64,000 bases of DNA. It comes from CAVRUF01 sp963716005 (lineage in GTDB: Bacteria; Actinomycetota; Thermoleophilia; Gaiellales; Gaiellaceae). The notes beneath the pieces are model-generated. The model was not told the DNA's origin. It did not search any database and saw only the letters and a list, made by a program, of their open reading frames with translations. The DNA lies in contig OY970285.1 in the NCBI GenBank assembly GCA_963716005.1, positions 1,364,001 to 1,428,000 on the forward strand, read 5' to 3'. Of this stretch, positions 1-10,514 are shown one piece after another; the first letter of the stretch is position 1, and every line of letters starts with the position of its first letter. A program made the translations under genes and the position numbers.

Positions 1-352
1 AGATGTCCGGGTCGACGTGCTCGAGAACCGCCTGGAGCGCTTCCTCGTTGGTCACGTCGACGACGCAGTCGAGGCCCAGCTCCCGGGCCCGCTCGTGCTG
101 CTCGGGGAGCGTCTCGTCGGAGGCCAGAACGCAGGCGTCGCCGCCCGCCTCGGCCACACCTTCGAGCCCGGTGCGCGCCAGTACCGGGAGCGACGTCGCG
201 CCGGCGGCGCGGGCCACGTCGGCCTCGGCGACCGCGACCGCCTCGGCGCCCGATTGCTCCGCGAGCGCGGCCTGCTCCTCCACGGCTCCGGTGAGCACGG
301 GAATGACCGAGATGCCGTCGCCCTCGGAGATCGCCTGTCGGAAACGGCTCAT
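1..352 (-). CDS. Partial TIM-barrel protein, possibly indole-3-glycerol-phosphate synthase-like (runs off the left edge)
   Basis: About 117 N-terminal residues are visible from the ATG at 352; the rest lies outside the window. The residues alternate predicted strands and helices (ISVIPVLTG, AEAVAVAEAD, TSLPVLART, DACVLAS, LDCVVDVTNEEAL, HVDPDI), as expected for the first strands of a beta/alpha barrel, and the spacing resembles TrpC-type synthases. No active-site signature is complete in the visible part, so the function is a guess. The ATG overlaps the TGA of the upstream aldehyde dehydrogenase-like gene by 4 bp, which suggests translational coupling. Confidence 0.45.
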   Translation of the reverse strand, partial: MSRFRQAISEGDGISVIPVLTGAVEEQAALAEQSGAEAVAVAEADVARAAGATSLPVLARTGLEGVAEAGGDACVLASDETLPEQHERARELGLDCVVDVTNEEALQAVLEHVDPDI

Positions 353-1135
353 ACGCCGATCGGGTGCCAGACCGTCTTCATCTCGAGAAACGCCGACACA
401 TGCCACGGGGATTGTCCCTGGCCGTTCCGGACGACGCGCTTCACGTTGTCCGCGGCGAGGCGCTCGAGCTCGGCCGTGTCGCCGGTCGCTCCCGCGAGGT
501 CGAGGGCGTTCACGTCGAGGTGGCCGGCCAGCACGGGCGTAAGCTCCTCCTTGCGGCCGGTGAGGATGTTGACGACGCCCGCGGGGACGTCCGAGGTCGC
601 GAGCACCTCGGCCAGGGAGGCGGCGGCGAGCGGATGGGACTCGGACGCGATCACGACCGCCGTGTTGCCGCCGGCGAGCACCGGCGCGAGACGCGAGACG
701 AGCCCGTCGAGCGGGGGCTCCTCCGGCGCAACCACGCCGACGACGCCGACGGGCTCCGGCACGGTGAAGTTGAAGTACGGCCCTGCGACCGGGTTGGAGG
801 CGCCGAGCACCTGCGCGAGCTTGTCCGCCCAGCCGGCGTACCAAACCCAGCGATCGATCGCGGCGCCGGCGTCCTCGTCGCCGGAGAGCTCGGCGAACTC
901 GGCGCGGCGGCCCTCGAGCATCTCGGCGACGCGATAGAGCACCTGGCCACGGTTGTACGCCGTCGCGCCCGCCCAGCCGGGGAGCGCGCCGCGGGCGACC
1001 CGCACGGCGTCGCGCAGATCCTTGCGGGAGCCGAGCGCGACGTTCGCGCCCTCGACCTCGTAGGTGCGGCCCGACTCGGAGCGCACGAACGCGCCGCCCA
1101 CGAAGAGCTTGGCGGTCTTGGCGACGGGCAGCCGG

Positions 1136-1143
<8 letters not shown>
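349..1143 (-). CDS. Truncated aldehyde dehydrogenase-like protein without the catalytic domain
   Basis: A 264-residue protein with only the N-terminal, NAD-binding half of the aldehyde dehydrogenase fold (LFVGGAFVRSESG, AWAGATAYNRGQ-like region, VGVVGVVAPEEPPL, LAGGNTAVVIAS, VPAGVVNILTG). It then jumps to the short terminal strand (SAFLEMKTVWHPIG). The catalytic Cys and the ELGGK Glu region are missing, and the usual 'PWNFPL' loop reads PEEPPL. The full-length enzyme is encoded just upstream with an 8-bp overlap. The reading frame is clean and keeps the local base composition, so this looks like a maintained non-catalytic paralogue, perhaps a subunit of the neighbouring enzyme, rather than a decayed copy. 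Inactivity is inferred from the missing residues. Confidence 0.8.
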
Positions 1144-2620
<1,477 letters not shown>

Positions 2621-2639
2621 GCGGCAGCCATCGTAGGGA

Positions 2640-3579
2640 TCAGTCCAGCGTGAAGTAGTCCGGGTTCTGGTAGCGCCCGGTCTTCTGCTTGCGGATCTGG
2701 AGCAGGACGTCGTTCAGGAGCGAGGACGCGCCGAAGCGGAAGAGATCCGGCGTCAGCCACTCGGGGCCGAGCGTCTCGTTCACGGTCACGAGGTAGGCGA
2801 TCGCCTCCTTCGCGGTGCGAATGCCCCCCGCCGCCTTGACGCCGACCTTGCGGCCGGTCTCCTCATAGACGTCGCGCACGGTCTCGAGCATGACCAGCGT
2901 GACCGGCAGCGTCGCGGCCGGGCTCATCTTGCCCGTGGAGGTCTTGATGAAGTCCGCGCCGCCGGCGATCGAGAGGAGTCCCGCGCGGCGGACGTTGTCG
3001 TACGTGCCGAGCTCGCCGGTCTCCAGGATCACCTTCAGGTGCGCGTCGCCGCAGGCCTCCTTCACCTGGCGGACTTCCTCGTAGACCTTCGCGTACTTGC
3101 CGGAGAGGAACGCGCCGCGGTCGATGACCATGTCGATCTCGTCCGCGCCCGCCTCGACCGCGCGGCGAGCCTCCTCCACCTTCAGGTCGAGCGGCGAGCG
3201 CCCGGACGGGAAGGCGGTGGCCACGGCGGCCACGGCGACGGACGTGCCGTCGAGCCGCTCGCGCGCGACCGGGATCAGGTCGGGATAGATGCAGAGCGCC
3301 GCGACGGAGGGCACGGTCGCGTCCGCCGGATCGGGGTGCGCCGCCTTCGATGCGAGCGCCGCGACCTTGCCGGGCGTGTCGGCGCCCTCGAGCGTCGTCA
3401 GGTCGATCATCCGCACGACGAGGTCGAGCGCGAACATCTTCGACTCGCGCTTGATCGACCGCCGCGACGAGCGAAGCCGCGCGTTCTTCGACGGCCACCT
3501 GGTCGACCGAACCGACCCGCGGGAGCCTGGGCTCGAGGGGAAGCTCGAACCCGCCTGGCAATGCCGGCGCTTGCGCCAT
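2640..3579 (-). CDS. deoC: Deoxyribose-phosphate aldolase (one frame break near 3465)
   Basis: DeoC splits 2-deoxyribose 5-phosphate into glyceraldehyde 3-phosphate and acetaldehyde through a Schiff-base Lys, here in FIKTSTGK. Other motifs are DEIDMVIDRGAFL, LKVILETGEL and VGVKAAGGIR. A clean frame begins only at ATG 3437, but actinobacterial DeoC proteins have about 45 more N-terminal residues. These appear in another frame (VDQVAVEERAASL, from ATG 3579) and continue as SRRSIKRESKMFALDL if one base is removed near 3462-3470. I therefore place the start at 3579 and treat the break as a probable consensus error. Downstream are the two aldehyde dehydrogenase genes. Confidence 0.88.
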
Positions 3580-3594
3580 GCCTTCCAGTTTGCC

Positions 3595-5024
3595 CTAACC
3601 GGACAGTTCCGAGAGCAGCGACGCCGTGTCGAGCGGGTCGTAGCCGACCTGTGCGGCCACGTCCTCGCTGGACGGCTTCGTGCCCTGGAGGAAGAGCGTA
3701 CGCAGGAACTCGCCCGTCTCCGGGCGGGCCCACCAGTCCTCGCCGATCTCCGCGCGGAGGTAGTCGCGCACCTGCGCGGTGCGGATCCAGGCGCGCAGGT
3801 AGTCGGCCGAGTAGAAGCCCTCGTCCAGGTCGGCGAGGTAGTTGTCGGCGCGGTAGCGCACGCCCGGTCGCGGCCAGGAGCTTCTCCTCGTAGACGCCCG
3901 AGTAGTCGGTCGCGTGCTCGAAGTCACCCCAGAGCTCGAGCTCGTAGCCGAGCTTGGCCGCGTAGCGACGGAAGAGGATCGCCTCGAGGAACCGCGTCGC
4001 CTCGGCGTTCTCGCGCGCGGTCTCCTCGTCGAGGTCGAAGTAGGCCGCGTGCCAGCCCGGCTCGCGGGTGATCGACTCGACCAGGAAGGAGTAGATCTCG
4101 GTCAGCGCGTGGTCGCGGGAGAGGCGCCGGAACGTGTACGAGAGATCGGGGTCGCAGCCCGCGTAGTGGAGCGCGTGGCCGGCCTCGTGGAGAAACGCCT
4201 GGTAGTCGTGGATGCCGCCCTGGGCGCGCGTGATCAGGTGGACGACCGACGGCGGGTCGGACGCGATCACGCAGGCACGCGGGTTCTTCTGCGGGCGGTC
4301 GTCGAGGTCGAGCTTGATCCTGCGACTCGGCCGCGAGGTCGAAGCCGAGCTTCGTGAGCGTCTCGAGGCAGACCTCGACGGCGCGCTCCTTCGAGTACAC
4401 GTCGGCGAGCGGCGACATCCGGCGGACGTAGGCGATGTGGTACGAGGACGGCTCGTCCTCGCGCTCCGGCCCGAGGATGCGGTCGAGCCACTTGTCGCGG
4501 AGCGGGCCGAACGACTCGGTCTGCGTGGCCGCGGTTCGCTCGAGCACGCCCGAGAGCTCGTGGAGGTCGATCGCCTTCAGCTCCTCGCTCCGCGCGATCG
4601 GATCGGTCTGGCCGGTGAGATCGGACTCGAAGGCCTCGCCGCGGCGCATGAGGTCGAGCCGGCCGTCGTTGAACTCCGCGGACTTGTCTCCGGAGATCAG
4701 CCCGAGCTCCTCGCGCGCGGCGTAGTCGTCCTCGAGCGCGACCTGGGCCTGGGCGTTTCGCAGCGGCATCTCCTCGCCGCGGAACTCGATCCGGGCCGCC
4801 AGCATCGCGTTCTGCAGCTCGTCGTAGGCGGTCGCGAGCTCGAGCGACACGACGCCGTCCTTGCACGCCTCGCGCAGGCGCGTCACCCGCTCGTCGTCAC
4901 CCGCCAGCGCGTCGTACTGCTCGCGCGTGAACAGGTCGGCGTAGCGCTCGACGATGGCGGCGTACTCGCTCGTCTCCTTCTCACCCACGCGCACGGCGCG
5001 GGTCTCCTCCGAGCTCTCGACCAT
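3595..5024 (-). CDS. M3-like zinc metallopeptidase (two frame breaks)
   Basis: The protein, about 475 residues when rejoined, carries HEAGHALHY, an HExxH zinc motif, followed by YSFLVESITREPGW, which places it with M3/oligopeptidase-like peptidases. The N-terminal helical half runs from ATG 5024 to about 4325 in one frame. The zinc region lies in a second frame to about 3870, and the C-terminus (NYLADLDEGF to LLSELSG) in a third. The pieces join without loss at 4310-4330 and 3862-3872. No stop separates ATG 5024 from the end of era at 5082, so up to 19 more residues are possible, with no standard start codon there. The substrate is unknown. Confidence 0.72.
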
Positions 5025-5081
5025 GTAGTCGCGAAGCCGGGTCTCGAACTGGTCGGGCGTCAGCGCAGAGATCGTGTCCTC

Positions 5082-5942
5082 CTAGAGTCCAAGCCGCGAA
5101 AGCATGGCTTCGTCGCGGCGCCAGCGGGGTCGTACCTTCACCATCAGCTCGAGAAAGACCTGCGCACCGAGCAGGTGCTCGATCTCGGGCCGTGCCCGCG
5201 AGCCGATCTCCTTGATCATAGAGCCGCCCTTGCCGACCAGGATCCCCTTTTGGGACGCAGTTTCGACGTAGATGACGCAGGAGATCCGGTCGCCTTCGAT
5301 CTCGGCCACCTCGACCGTGACGGCGTGCGGGACCTCCTCCTTCGTCAGGTGGAGCGCCTTCTCGCGGACGAGCTCGGCAATGCGGTCCTCGACGGACAGA
5401 TCCGTGATCTCGTCGGCCGGGAAATACGCGGGGCCTTCCGGAAGGAGAGCAGCCAGCTCGTCGCGCAGCGCGCCGACGCCGTCCTCGGTCTTCGCGCTCA
5501 CGGGATGGAGCGCGTGGAAGTCGCCGAGCGCCGCGGCATTCGCGATCTGCACCGCGATCCGGTTCGGGTCGACGCGGTCGACCTTGTTCAGCGCGATCAC
5601 GACCGGCGCCGGCCCGCCGAACACGCGCTGCGCGATGAAGCGGTCGCCGCCGCCGATCTCCTCGTCGGCGGAGAGCACGAACAGCACCGCGTCGACGTCC
5701 TCGAAGGCGGAGTCGACGGTCTTCTGCATCCGCTCGGTGAGCGCGTCGCGCGGGCGCTGGAAGCCGGGCAGGTCGGCGAGGACGAGCTGGTAGCCGTCGC
5801 CGTTCACGACGCCCATGATCCGGCGCCGGGTCGTCTGCGGCTTGTCGGAGACGATCGCGACCTTGCCGCCGCAGAGCGCGTTCACGAGCGTCGACTTGCC
5901 GACGTTCGGCCGGCCCGCGACTGCGACGAATCCGCTTCTCAA
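5082..5942 (-). CDS. era: GTPase Era, 16S rRNA maturation factor
   Basis: A 286-residue GTPase: GRPNVGKST (G1), DLPGF (G3), LNKVD (G4) and SAK (G5), then a KH domain with the hallmark GKGGSMIKEIG. Era binds the 3' end of 16S rRNA and helps 30S assembly. I choose TTG at 5942 because it overlaps the cdd stop (TTGA) and gives the normal N-terminus LRSGFVAVAGRPN. Longer frames upstream only repeat cdd codons in another frame. Part of the phoH-ybeY-lipid kinase-cdd-era chain. Confidence 0.95.
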   Translation of the reverse strand: MRSGFVAVAGRPNVGKSTLVNALCGGKVAIVSDKPQTTRRRIMGVVNGDGYQLVLADLPGFQRPRDALTERMQKTVDSAFEDVDAVLFVLSADEEIGGGDRFIAQRVFGGPAPVVIALNKVDRVDPNRIAVQIANAAALGDFHALHPVSAKTEDGVGALRDELAALLPEGPAYFPADEITDLSVEDRIAELVREKALHLTKEEVPHAVTVEVAEIEGDRISCVIYVETASQKGILVGKGGSMIKEIGSRARPEIEHLLGAQVFLELMVKVRPRWRRDEAMLSRLGL

Positions 5943-6301
5943 AATTCGAAGGAATCGGGGAGCAGCTCGGCCGGCGTCCGCTCGGCCAGCTTCCCGTCGA
6001 TCGGAAACAGCACGCGCTCGATCTGGAACTCCACCATCCACTGCCGGCAGCCGCCGCACGGCGACGCGGTGATCGCGAGCGCCTCGATCCCGCCGGGCTT
6101 CAGGCCGTCGCCCACCGCGCGCGAGATCGCGGCCCGCTCGGCGCAGATCCCCAGCGGATAGGACGCGTTCTCCACGTTCACGCCGGTCACGACCGAGCCG
6201 TCGCGTAGGAGCAGCGCAGCACCCACGTGGAACTTCGAGTACGGCGCGTACGCGTTGTTCGCGGCCACGGCCGCCCGCTCGTAGAGCTCCTGGCCGTTCA
6301 T
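5939..6301 (-). CDS. cdd: Cytidine deaminase
   Basis: A 120-residue, normal-length homotetrameric-type deaminase that converts cytidine and deoxycytidine to uridine forms. Visible: the YSKFHVGAAL substrate loop, NVENASYPLGICAERAA with zinc-binding Cys and proton-shuttle Glu, and SPCGGCRQ with the other two zinc Cys. ATG 6301 overlaps the stop of the upstream lipid kinase/phosphatase gene (ATGA), and its own TGA overlaps the TTG of era. The cdd-era pairing after ybeY is a common conserved order. Confidence 0.95.
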   Translation of the reverse strand: MNGQELYERAAVAANNAYAPYSKFHVGAALLLRDGSVVTGVNVENASYPLGICAERAAISRAVGDGLKPGGIEALAITASPCGGCRQWMVEFQIERVLFPIDGKLAERTPAELLPDSFEF

Positions 6302-7095
6302 GTGAGCGCCTGGAAGAGGATCAGCGTGACGAGCGTCCCGATGAGGCCGCCGAACACGACCTCGCGCACCGAGTGGATCCCCGACTCGACGCGGGTCTGG
6401 GCGACGAGGAACGCCATGAGGAACGCGAGCGTCGAGACGAGCACGCGGTGCTGGAAGTCGGCGACGACGAGCGTGATCGCCATCCAGCCGCCGAACGCGA
6501 CCGCGGCGTGCCCGGACGGGAGCCCGCCGGAGAGCGGAGTCCCGCGCCCGGTGACCGCCTTCACCGCGATGACGACGATCACCGTGAGCGCGAGCGCGAT
6601 GATCGTCAGGTTGGCCGGGATGGCCCGGACCTCGTTGACGAGGTGGTACGTCGGCGACCGGATCCGGTCGATGAAGATGAGGTAGCCGATCGTGCCGGCG
6701 ACGACCGCGGCGATCAGCACGGCGCCGGCGGCGACGTCCTTGGCGATCTTCGCCCGCGGGTCGTAGGCCTTGGTCGTCAGGTCGATCATCTCCTCGACCG
6801 CGGTGTTCAGCATCTCGGCGATGAGGACGAACGAGATCGCGATGAGGAGCGCCATGAGCTCGAGCTTCGAGACGTCGTAGGCGAACGCGAGCACGAGGAT
6901 CACGGTCGCGAGCAGGAAGTGGACGCGCATGTTGCGCTCGCGGCGCAGCACGTGGATGACGCCCTCGATCGCGTAGTTGAAACTGAGGAGGAGCGAGTGC
7001 GGGCGCTTGCGCGTCTCGATGCGCGGCGGCAGCTCGAACTCGAGCTCGGGCGGCTCGACGGGCCTGATGGGCGGGCGGCGCTGGCGCTGGCTCAC
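6298..7095 (-). CDS. Diacylglycerol/undecaprenol kinase fused to a PAP2-type phosphatase
   Basis: A 265-residue membrane protein with two activities in one chain. Residues about 40-155 match the DgkA/undecaprenol kinase family (SFNYAIEG, RRERNMRVH, and the hallmark EMLNTAVEEMIDL). Residues about 185-265 form a PAP2 phosphatase-like unit with PSGHAA and TRVESGIHSVRE, the latter a slight variant of SRxxxxxHxxxD. At least six hydrophobic segments are visible. A kinase and a phosphatase for the same lipid class suggest a role in undecaprenyl-phosphate recycling; the substrate is inferred. GTG 7095 is chosen because it overlaps the ybeY stop (GTGA). Confidence 0.87.
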   Translation of the reverse strand: MSQRQRRPPIRPVEPPELEFELPPRIETRKRPHSLLLSFNYAIEGVIHVLRRERNMRVHFLLATVILVLAFAYDVSKLELMALLIAISFVLIAEMLNTAVEEMIDLTTKAYDPRAKIAKDVAAGAVLIAAVVAGTIGYLIFIDRIRSPTYHLVNEVRAIPANLTIIALALTVIVVIAVKAVTGRGTPLSGGLPSGHAAVAFGGWMAITLVVADFQHRVLVSTLAFLMAFLVAQTRVESGIHSVREVVFGGLIGTLVTLILFQALT

Positions 7096-7469
7096 GACGC
7101 GAGCTCCGTTTCGCGGCGCTCCATCTCGGCGCCATGGTCGTAGCCGAGCAGGTGCAGGAGCCCGTGGACGAGGGGCGCGCGCCACTCCTCGCCGACGACC
7201 TGGGGGCAGAGGACGACGTCGCCGAGCTGGCGCGGAACGCCGTCGGCGAGCGGCTCGCGTCCGTCGATCGGGAACGAGAGCACGTCGGCGGCCTCGTCGA
7301 TCCCGAGGTGCTCGCGCTTCAGCGCGCGGCTCTCGTCCGGCCCGACGAACGCGATGCCGAGGTCGCCGTCCTCGATCCCTTCGGCCGAGAGCGTCGTCTG
7401 CGCGAGCGCGATCGCGGCCCCGGTCTCCACGTCGACGCCGCTGCGGTTTTCGACCTCCACGGCGATCAC
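7092..7469 (-). CDS. ybeY: Endoribonuclease YbeY, rRNA maturation
   Basis: A 125-residue metalloprotein with the family signature HGLLHLLGYDH, three His that bind the metal. It acts in 16S rRNA 3'-end maturation and late 30S quality control. The GTG start at 7469 overlaps the phoH stop by 4 bp, and its TGA overlaps the GTG of the following gene. The phoH-ybeY order is widely conserved. Confidence 0.94.
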   Translation of the reverse strand: MIAVEVENRSGVDVETGAAIALAQTTLSAEGIEDGDLGIAFVGPDESRALKREHLGIDEAADVLSFPIDGREPLADGVPRQLGDVVLCPQVVGEEWRAPLVHGLLHLLGYDHGAEMERRETELAS

Positions 7470-8458
7470 GCGCCGTTTTCCTCGGCGTGCTGCTTGTACG
7501 CCTCGACGATCCTCTGGACGAGCACGTGGCGGACGACGTCCTGGTTTCCGAGCTCGACGAAATCGATTCCCTCCACGTCCCTGAGGATCTCGCGTACGCG
7601 CACGAGGCCGGAGGTCTGCTCGCGCGGCAGGTCGATCTGCGTCACGTCTCCGGTCACGACGATTTTCGAGCCGAAGCCGAGGCGGGTGAGGAACATGTGC
7701 ATCTGCTCGGGCGTCGTGTTCTGCGCCTCGTCGAGGATCACGAAGGAGTCGTTCAGCGTGCGGCCGCGCATGAATGCGAGCGGCGCCACCTCGATCGTTC
7801 CCCGGTCCATGTGGCCGGCCACGCGGTCGGCGTCGAGCATGTCGTGGAGTGCGTCGTAGAGCGGCCGCAGGTACGGGTCCACCTTCGCGAGCATGTCCCC
7901 GGGCAGGAAGCCGAGCCGCTCGCCGGCCTCGACGGCGGGGCGCGTCAGGATGATCCGGCTGACCTCGCGGTCGGCGAGCGCGGCGACCGCGAGCGCCATC
8001 GCAAGGTAGGTCTTGCCGGTTCCCGCCGGGCCGATGCCGAACGTGATCGTCGAGTTGCGGATCGCGTCGGCGTAGCGCTTCTGGTTCAGCGTCTTCGGCG
8101 TGATCTTCTTGCCGCGGTGGCGCCAGACGACGTCGTCGAAGACGTCGCGCAGATCGCGGCTCTCCTCCAGGGCGGCCAGGACGGCGTCCACCGTTCCGGC
8201 GCCGATCGCGTGCCCGTCCTCGACGAGGTCGACGAGCTCGCCGATCACGACGCGCGCCTCGCCGACGTTCTCGTCGTCACCCTCGAGCGTCAGCCGGTTT
8301 CCGCGCAGGAGGACAGTGCAGCCGAGGCGATCGCGGACACGGGTCAAAACCGCGTCGTCGACGGTCGCCAGCTCGGCCGCAACCTGATTGGAAACCGAGA
8401 GAACTTCCTGCAATACACGAAGTGTAGTCGCCGCCTGGGCCGGGATTGACAGTCCCAA
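7466..8458 (-). CDS. phoH: PhoH-like ATPase
   Basis: Up to 330 residues. A KH-like N-terminal region is followed by a PhoH P-loop NTPase: GPAGTGKTYLA (Walker A), LTRPAVEAGE, FVILDEAQN (Walker B) and VTGDVTQIDLP. PhoH-type proteins are thought to act with YbeY in RNA metabolism, which agrees with the coupled downstream gene. The start is uncertain: TTG 8458 gives the longest frame and TTG near 8413 (LQEVLSVSNQ) is also possible. The gene is divergent from the plus-strand gene at 8526. Confidence 0.92.
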   Translation of the reverse strand: MGLSIPAQAATTLRVLQEVLSVSNQVAAELATVDDAVLTRVRDRLGCTVLLRGNRLTLEGDDENVGEARVVIGELVDLVEDGHAIGAGTVDAVLAALEESRDLRDVFDDVVWRHRGKKITPKTLNQKRYADAIRNSTITFGIGPAGTGKTYLAMALAVAALADREVSRIILTRPAVEAGERLGFLPGDMLAKVDPYLRPLYDALHDMLDADRVAGHMDRGTIEVAPLAFMRGRTLNDSFVILDEAQNTTPEQMHMFLTRLGFGSKIVVTGDVTQIDLPREQTSGLVRVREILRDVEGIDFVELGNQDVVRHVLVQRIVEAYKQHAEENGA

Positions 8459-8474
8459 AGCCGGGTGGGAGGGT
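8446..8474 (+). promoter_or_regulatory. Candidate promoter of the peptidoglycan-binding membrane gene
   Basis: A perfect TTGACA at 8446-8451 is followed 17 bases later by GAGGGT at 8469-8474, about 45 bases before the ATG at 8526. The -10 box is weak, but its GGGT end matches the other candidate at 22584. This is a pattern match only. Confidence 0.4.
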
Positions 8475-8525
8475 TAGTCGGCAACACAGTTCCATGCCGC
8501 CGCAAGCAACACCACACACCGCCGC

Positions 8526-10514
8526 ATGAAGTCCGAGCCGCAGACCAACGGCGCGCCGAAGCCTGGGCTCGGTACCGGGACGGAGGGCGACGCCGTCCGC
8601 GCGCTCCAATCGGTGCTGAAGGAGCTCGGCGTCTACAGCGGCCCCGAGGACGGCGTGTTCGGCCCCTCGACGGAGGCCGCAGTTCGCGAGGTGCAGCGCA
8701 AGCACGGGCTCCCGGCAACCGGAGTCGCCGACTCCCAGACCGAGCAGGTGATCGCCACGGCGGCGACCGCGGACATCGCGGCCGGGCGCGGAACGACGAC
8801 GGCCGCCGACCAGGCGGGACAGCTCGTCGTGAACGAGACGAACAAGCGCCTCGTGATCACCGCCGCTACCGGCGAGGTGCTCGTCCTCTCGCCGCTCGAG
8901 CGCCGCCGGATCGCAGATGACGACCTGAAGCTCTTCGAGAGCGACCTGCGCGAGCTCGAGCGCCAGTGCATCGTCGCTTGCCCGCCGCCCGAGACCTCTA
9001 CGCGGGATGCCGCGATCGTCGGGGGCGGCTTCTGGGTGCTCGTCGCCTACCTGATCGCCGGCTTCGTCTTCGGGGCGATGTGGTTCTGGATCGCCGGCGC
9101 GATCGCGCTCCTCATCGGCACGATGATCGCCTTCGGCGTGGCCCGAAGCGGCGGGCGCGCGGCAGCACGTTGGAGCGCACAGCTCGCAGCGCTCTCGATC
9201 GTGATCCTCGTGGGCATCGTCTTACCGGGCGCGGCCATCTACTTCCCGGGAGGCGTGGACGACCTCGTCCAGGGGGCCTACTTCGACAACACCATCCCGC
9301 GGGCGAACGTCGACTTCACGTTGTTCGGACGCGCACTGCAGCTCGTCTTCATGTCGGCCGCCTCGCTCCTGCCGGCGCTTCTCTACTTCCTCTTCGACCG
9401 CCAGCAGCTGCGGACGCTGCGCGAGCAGTTCGAGCGGCACATGTTCCGCCTCGACCCTTCCGTGGACACGCTCGCCGACGTCCGCGCCAAGTACGGGACG
9501 CTCCTCGGAGAGACCTACGGCACGACGACGGGCCGCGGCCAGGGACGGCTCCTTCCGGGCCGGCGCTCGCCGGTCATGATCGCGACGGTCGTGATTACGT
9601 TCGGCTGGCTCGTGACGCTCCTGAACCAGGACGTGCACGTGATCAGCGACCGCGTCGGGGTCCTCGCGCTCTTCCAGCCGCAGCGCTCGGCGCTCATCTT
9701 CGGCTTCCTCGGCGCCTACTTCTTCGCCCTCCAGCTGATCCAGCGCGGCTACGCCCGCGGCGACCTGCGCCCAAAGACTTACACGCAGATCACGATCCGG
9801 ATCCTCCTGGTCACGATCCTCGCGATGGTGCTCCAGGTCATGCCCGGAGCCGACGACGAGCCGTACATCCTCGTGCTCGCCTTCGCCGCCGGGATCGTCC
9901 CCGAGACGGCGCTCGTCGGCATCCAGGAGTACCTGAACAAGAGCTCGGTCGGGGCGGCCTTCGGACGAGGCATAGCCGAGCCGGAGCCGCTGACGAACAT
10001 CGAGGGGATCGACCTGTACGACCGCGCCCGGCTCCTCGACGAGGGCGTCTCGAACGTCGAGGGGCTCGCCCACTACGACCTGATCGAGCTGATGCTCCAG
10101 ACGCGCATCCCCGCTCCGCGCCTCGTGGACTGGATCGACCAGTCGATCCTCTACCTGCACGTCGGCTCGAGCGAGGCGTCGAACGAGGACTCGCGCGCGG
10201 CGTCGATGATCCGCCTGCGCGCCTTCGGGATCCGCACGGCGACCGACCTCGAGCAGACGCACTTCGAGGCGAAGAACCGCGGCGAGCTCGAGACGTTCCT
10301 GAAGATCCTCCCGTGCTCCGAGGGGACGCCGCAGATGCCGCGCATCCCGGTCATCCTCGACTCGATCAAGGACGAGGAGTGGATGGCGAACCTGCGCTAC
10401 TGGCACGACCCCGTGCACCTGGTCGAGCAGACGTTCAGCTGGCCGATCATCCCGGCGCCCGTGCCCGAGCCGGAGCGGCCGGCGAGGCGCCGTGCTGCCC
10501 GCGCCGGCGGTTAG
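8526..10514 (+). CDS. Peptidoglycan-binding-domain protein with a multi-pass membrane region, function unknown
   Basis: A 662-residue protein. Residues about 18-80 are a peptidoglycan-binding type 1 repeat (GDAVRALQSVL, GVFGPSTEAAVREVQ, GLPATGV). About 165-470 holds seven or so hydrophobic segments (for example VLVAYLIAGFVFGAMWFWI and ALIFGFLGAYFFALQLI). The C-terminal part is soluble with helix-hairpin-like stretches (LTNIEGIDLYDRARLL, VSNVEGLAHYDLIELM). There is no signal peptide before the N-terminal domain, so its side of the membrane is unclear. It is the only plus-strand gene in the first 21 kb, and its stop overlaps that of the convergent lipoprotein gene by 4 bp. Role unknown; envelope sensing or anchoring is a guess. 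Confidence 0.75.
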   Translation: MKSEPQTNGAPKPGLGTGTEGDAVRALQSVLKELGVYSGPEDGVFGPSTEAAVREVQRKHGLPATGVADSQTEQVIATAATADIAAGRGTTTAADQAGQLVVNETNKRLVITAATGEVLVLSPLERRRIADDDLKLFESDLRELERQCIVACPPPETSTRDAAIVGGGFWVLVAYLIAGFVFGAMWFWIAGAIALLIGTMIAFGVARSGGRAAARWSAQLAALSIVILVGIVLPGAAIYFPGGVDDLVQGAYFDNTIPRANVDFTLFGRALQLVFMSAASLLPALLYFLFDRQQLRTLREQFERHMFRLDPSVDTLADVRAKYGTLLGETYGTTTGRGQGRLLPGRRSPVMIATVVITFGWLVTLLNQDVHVISDRVGVLALFQPQRSALIFGFLGAYFFALQLIQRGYARGDLRPKTYTQITIRILLVTILAMVLQVMPGADDEPYILVLAFAAGIVPETALVGIQEYLNKSSVGAAFGRGIAEPEPLTNIEGIDLYDRARLLDEGVSNVEGLAHYDLIELMLQTRIPAPRLVDWIDQSILYLHVGSSEASNEDSRAASMIRLRAFGIRTATDLEQTHFEAKNRGELETFLKILPCSEGTPQMPRIPVILDSIKDEEWMANLRYWHDPVHLVEQTFSWPIIPAPVPEPERPARRRAARAGG

